The translations under genes were made by a program, and so were the position numbers. The notes beneath the pieces are model-generated. The model did not search any database and was not told the origin of the DNA. It saw nothing but the letters and a program-made list of their open reading frames with translations. From positions 1 through 49,725 of the IMG/VR virus record IMGVR_UViG_3300010042_000010: a stretch of 49,725 nt of DNA; one strand, 5' to 3'. How positions within the stretch are numbered: the stretch's first letter is position 1; every line of letters starts with the position of its first letter. This DNA is from a virus. This document shows, one piece after another, positions 48,814 through 49,725 of the stretch.

Positions 48814-49040
48814 TTTCGCTTGTACCAAGTTATTTGAAAACAGCGGCCGTCCGCAGGTATCTCGGCAACCGGCCATCTAAGGCATTGCAGGTGCTTACGC
48901 TCGGGCCGGTTCCGGTTTTGCCGGATTGCCTGGACGAGGTAGGTGGAACCGGCGGCTGTCGTGATGAAATCCCCCACGTCCAAACCGTCGGCCCCGTCGA
49001 CGTACAGTTTGCAGGGTGTGTAAGGCTGGCGCCTTACCAC
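48810..49040 (-). CDS. Hypothetical protein (76 aa)
   Basis: The chosen start is GTG 49040, which overlaps the preceding stop by 7 bases; GTG 49082, which would overlap the previous gene by 49 bases, is an alternative. The product is beta-rich (CKLYVDGADGLDVGDFI, STYLVQAIRQN) with a basic C-terminus. No family is recognised. Confidence 0.6.
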   Translation of the reverse strand: MVRRQPYTPCKLYVDGADGLDVGDFITTAAGSTYLVQAIRQNRNRPERKHLQCLRWPVAEIPADGRCFQITWYKRK

Positions 49041-49225
49041 GTCTGCGGCCCGAGCGCCGCCGTACAGCGCAGACACTCGCACGTTTTGGCGTCGGGCTTG
49101 GCGTCGCCGTAATGACCGCAGGACAGCTTGTAGCGGATCAATCCGAGCGCGATAAGGCGCACCGGCTGCACACGGCTAACCTTGACGACGTCGCGGCGCC
49201 GGTTCTTAGGGTTTTTGGCCCTCAC
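49034..49225 (-). CDS. Small zinc-knuckle protein (63 aa)
   Basis: GTG 49225 overlaps the HD gene stop by 4 bases, giving 63 aa. The basic N-terminus (MRAKNPKNRRRDVVKV) is followed by LSCGHYG and a CECLRC motif, a probable zinc site. Nucleic-acid binding is plausible from charge and cysteines. No named family. Confidence 0.68.
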   Translation of the reverse strand: MRAKNPKNRRRDVVKVSRVQPVRLIALGLIRYKLSCGHYGDAKPDAKTCECLRCTAALGPQTW

Positions 49226-49725
49226 AACGTCAGCTCCGCGAAACGATTCATAAACGAGCGCTTGGCTGTGTAAGCGTTCCACGCGGTTACCCGGTTGCGC
49301 TGCGGTTCGATACCTTTGAGGCAGGGCCAAGCCCAGCGATGTGCCGGCAAGAGGTCGCGGCGTTCGGTCGCCAAGGCTGACAGGTCAGCGTGTTTTACGG
49401 CAGGGTCCGAAAGCGAAAGCAGGCCGAAGGCTTCCGCAATGGCGGCCTCTAATCGGCATTCGATACGCTTTATTTCCTCGCCCAAGTGACGTTTCAGCGG
49501 GCCGGTGATATCCCCCATGTATGCCTCGGCAGCGTCGTGCAGCAAACCCACCAAAGCGCGTTCGGGAGGCACAATTCGCGAAACATAAACGCTATGTTGC
49601 GCAACGCTGTAAGCGTGCAGCGTGTGGCCAGCAAAGCGGTTGCAGTGGCTCAGCGCGTGCGCAATGTCCTCGATACAGACCATGTCCGGTGTCGGTTCGA
49701 GCAAGTCGAAGCGCCGGCCCGTGGC
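49222..49725 (-). CDS. HD-domain phosphohydrolase, YfbR-like, cut at right edge
   Basis: The frame is open to the edge. The visible 167 residues include ATGRRFDLLEPTPDMV at the edge, IEDIAHALSHCNRF, QHSVYVSR (H), LLHDAAEAYMGD (HD pair) and a later D, matching YfbR-like phage 5'-nucleotidase/phosphohydrolases. The first 8 residues resemble the family's second segment, so the true start lies outside a linear window. Joining the edges gives ATG at 27-25 and a 176-aa product. The likely role is dNMP or nucleotide metabolism during replication. Confidence 0.85.
   Translation of the reverse strand, partial: ATGRRFDLLEPTPDMVCIEDIAHALSHCNRFAGHTLHAYSVAQHSVYVSRIVPPERALVGLLHDAAEAYMGDITGPLKRHLGEEIKRIECRLEAAIAEAFGLLSLSDPAVKHADLSALATERRDLLPAHRWAWPCLKGIEPQRNRVTAWNAYTAKRSFMNRFAELTL

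Noticed and set aside
1-49725. Integrase, cI-type repressor, CRISPR array, insertion sequence
   Set aside because: None was seen on either strand. The repeats at 17987-18265 are too short, irregular and bidirectional for CRISPR.

Overview
The window reads as a tailed-phage genome of the siphovirus type. It has high GC, is almost fully coding, and its genes are packed into polarised runs joined by 4-base ATGA, GTGA or TTGA overlaps. It carries a lambda-like long non-contractile tail cassette (tape measure, then M, L, K, I and J homologues), an HK97-type head module, a terminase pair, its own replication set and a Gram-negative lysis cassette with i-spanin and o-spanin. The host is therefore a Gram-negative bacterium. 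GC level, codon use and the RMF/CrpP-like proteins fit a Pseudomonas-like or beta/gammaproteobacterial host, but that is inference. No integrase or obvious cI-type repressor is visible, so temperate growth is not supported.

Layout. (1) 1-7371, minus strand: replication module. It runs from a conserved promoter at 7343-7371 through a small signal-peptide-like protein, a proline-rich protein, a RecB/Cas4-like DUF2800 nuclease, a single-stranded DNA-binding protein with its own promoter and terminator, a small ORF, a family A DNA polymerase with 3'-5' exonuclease, and a proline-rich protein cut by the left edge. (2) 7388-14725, plus strand: SF2 helicase, VRR-NUC nuclease, zinc ribbon, two RMF-like proteins, a SLOG-domain protein, a double-HTH protein, then a string of small unknown genes ending at a terminator. 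(3) 14828-17883: an HTH protein and a primase-helicase. (4) 17884-18341: a non-coding region with ten TTGGGGTA repeats in both orientations, a candidate origin or packaging site. (5) 18342-20320: terminase small and large subunits. (6) 20389-23882: two promoter-led strings of unknown genes. (7) 23883-24079: non-coding, potentially structured, ending in a terminator. (8) 24079-26507, minus strand: MuF-like head protein and portal. (9) 26571-32181, plus strand: protease/scaffold, decoration, capsid, neck and major tail genes. (10) 32231-33679, minus strand: a four-gene moron-like cassette with its own promoter. (11) 33816-46837, plus strand: tail module and fibres. (12) 46876-48554: lysis. (13) 48532-49725, minus strand: small genes and an HD phosphohydrolase cut by the right edge.

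The two edges may be neighbours. Joining base 49725 to base 1 gives the HD gene an in-frame ATG and a family-like N-terminus, so the window may be a complete circularly mapped genome of about 49.7 kb.

A recurrent promoter, TTGACG-17 bp-TANTCT with a shared spacer core GGTCATAGCGCAT, stands before at least seven transcription units on both strands and probably defines one coordinated regulon. A recurrent terminator with the stem GCCCGC/GCGGGC closes four units.
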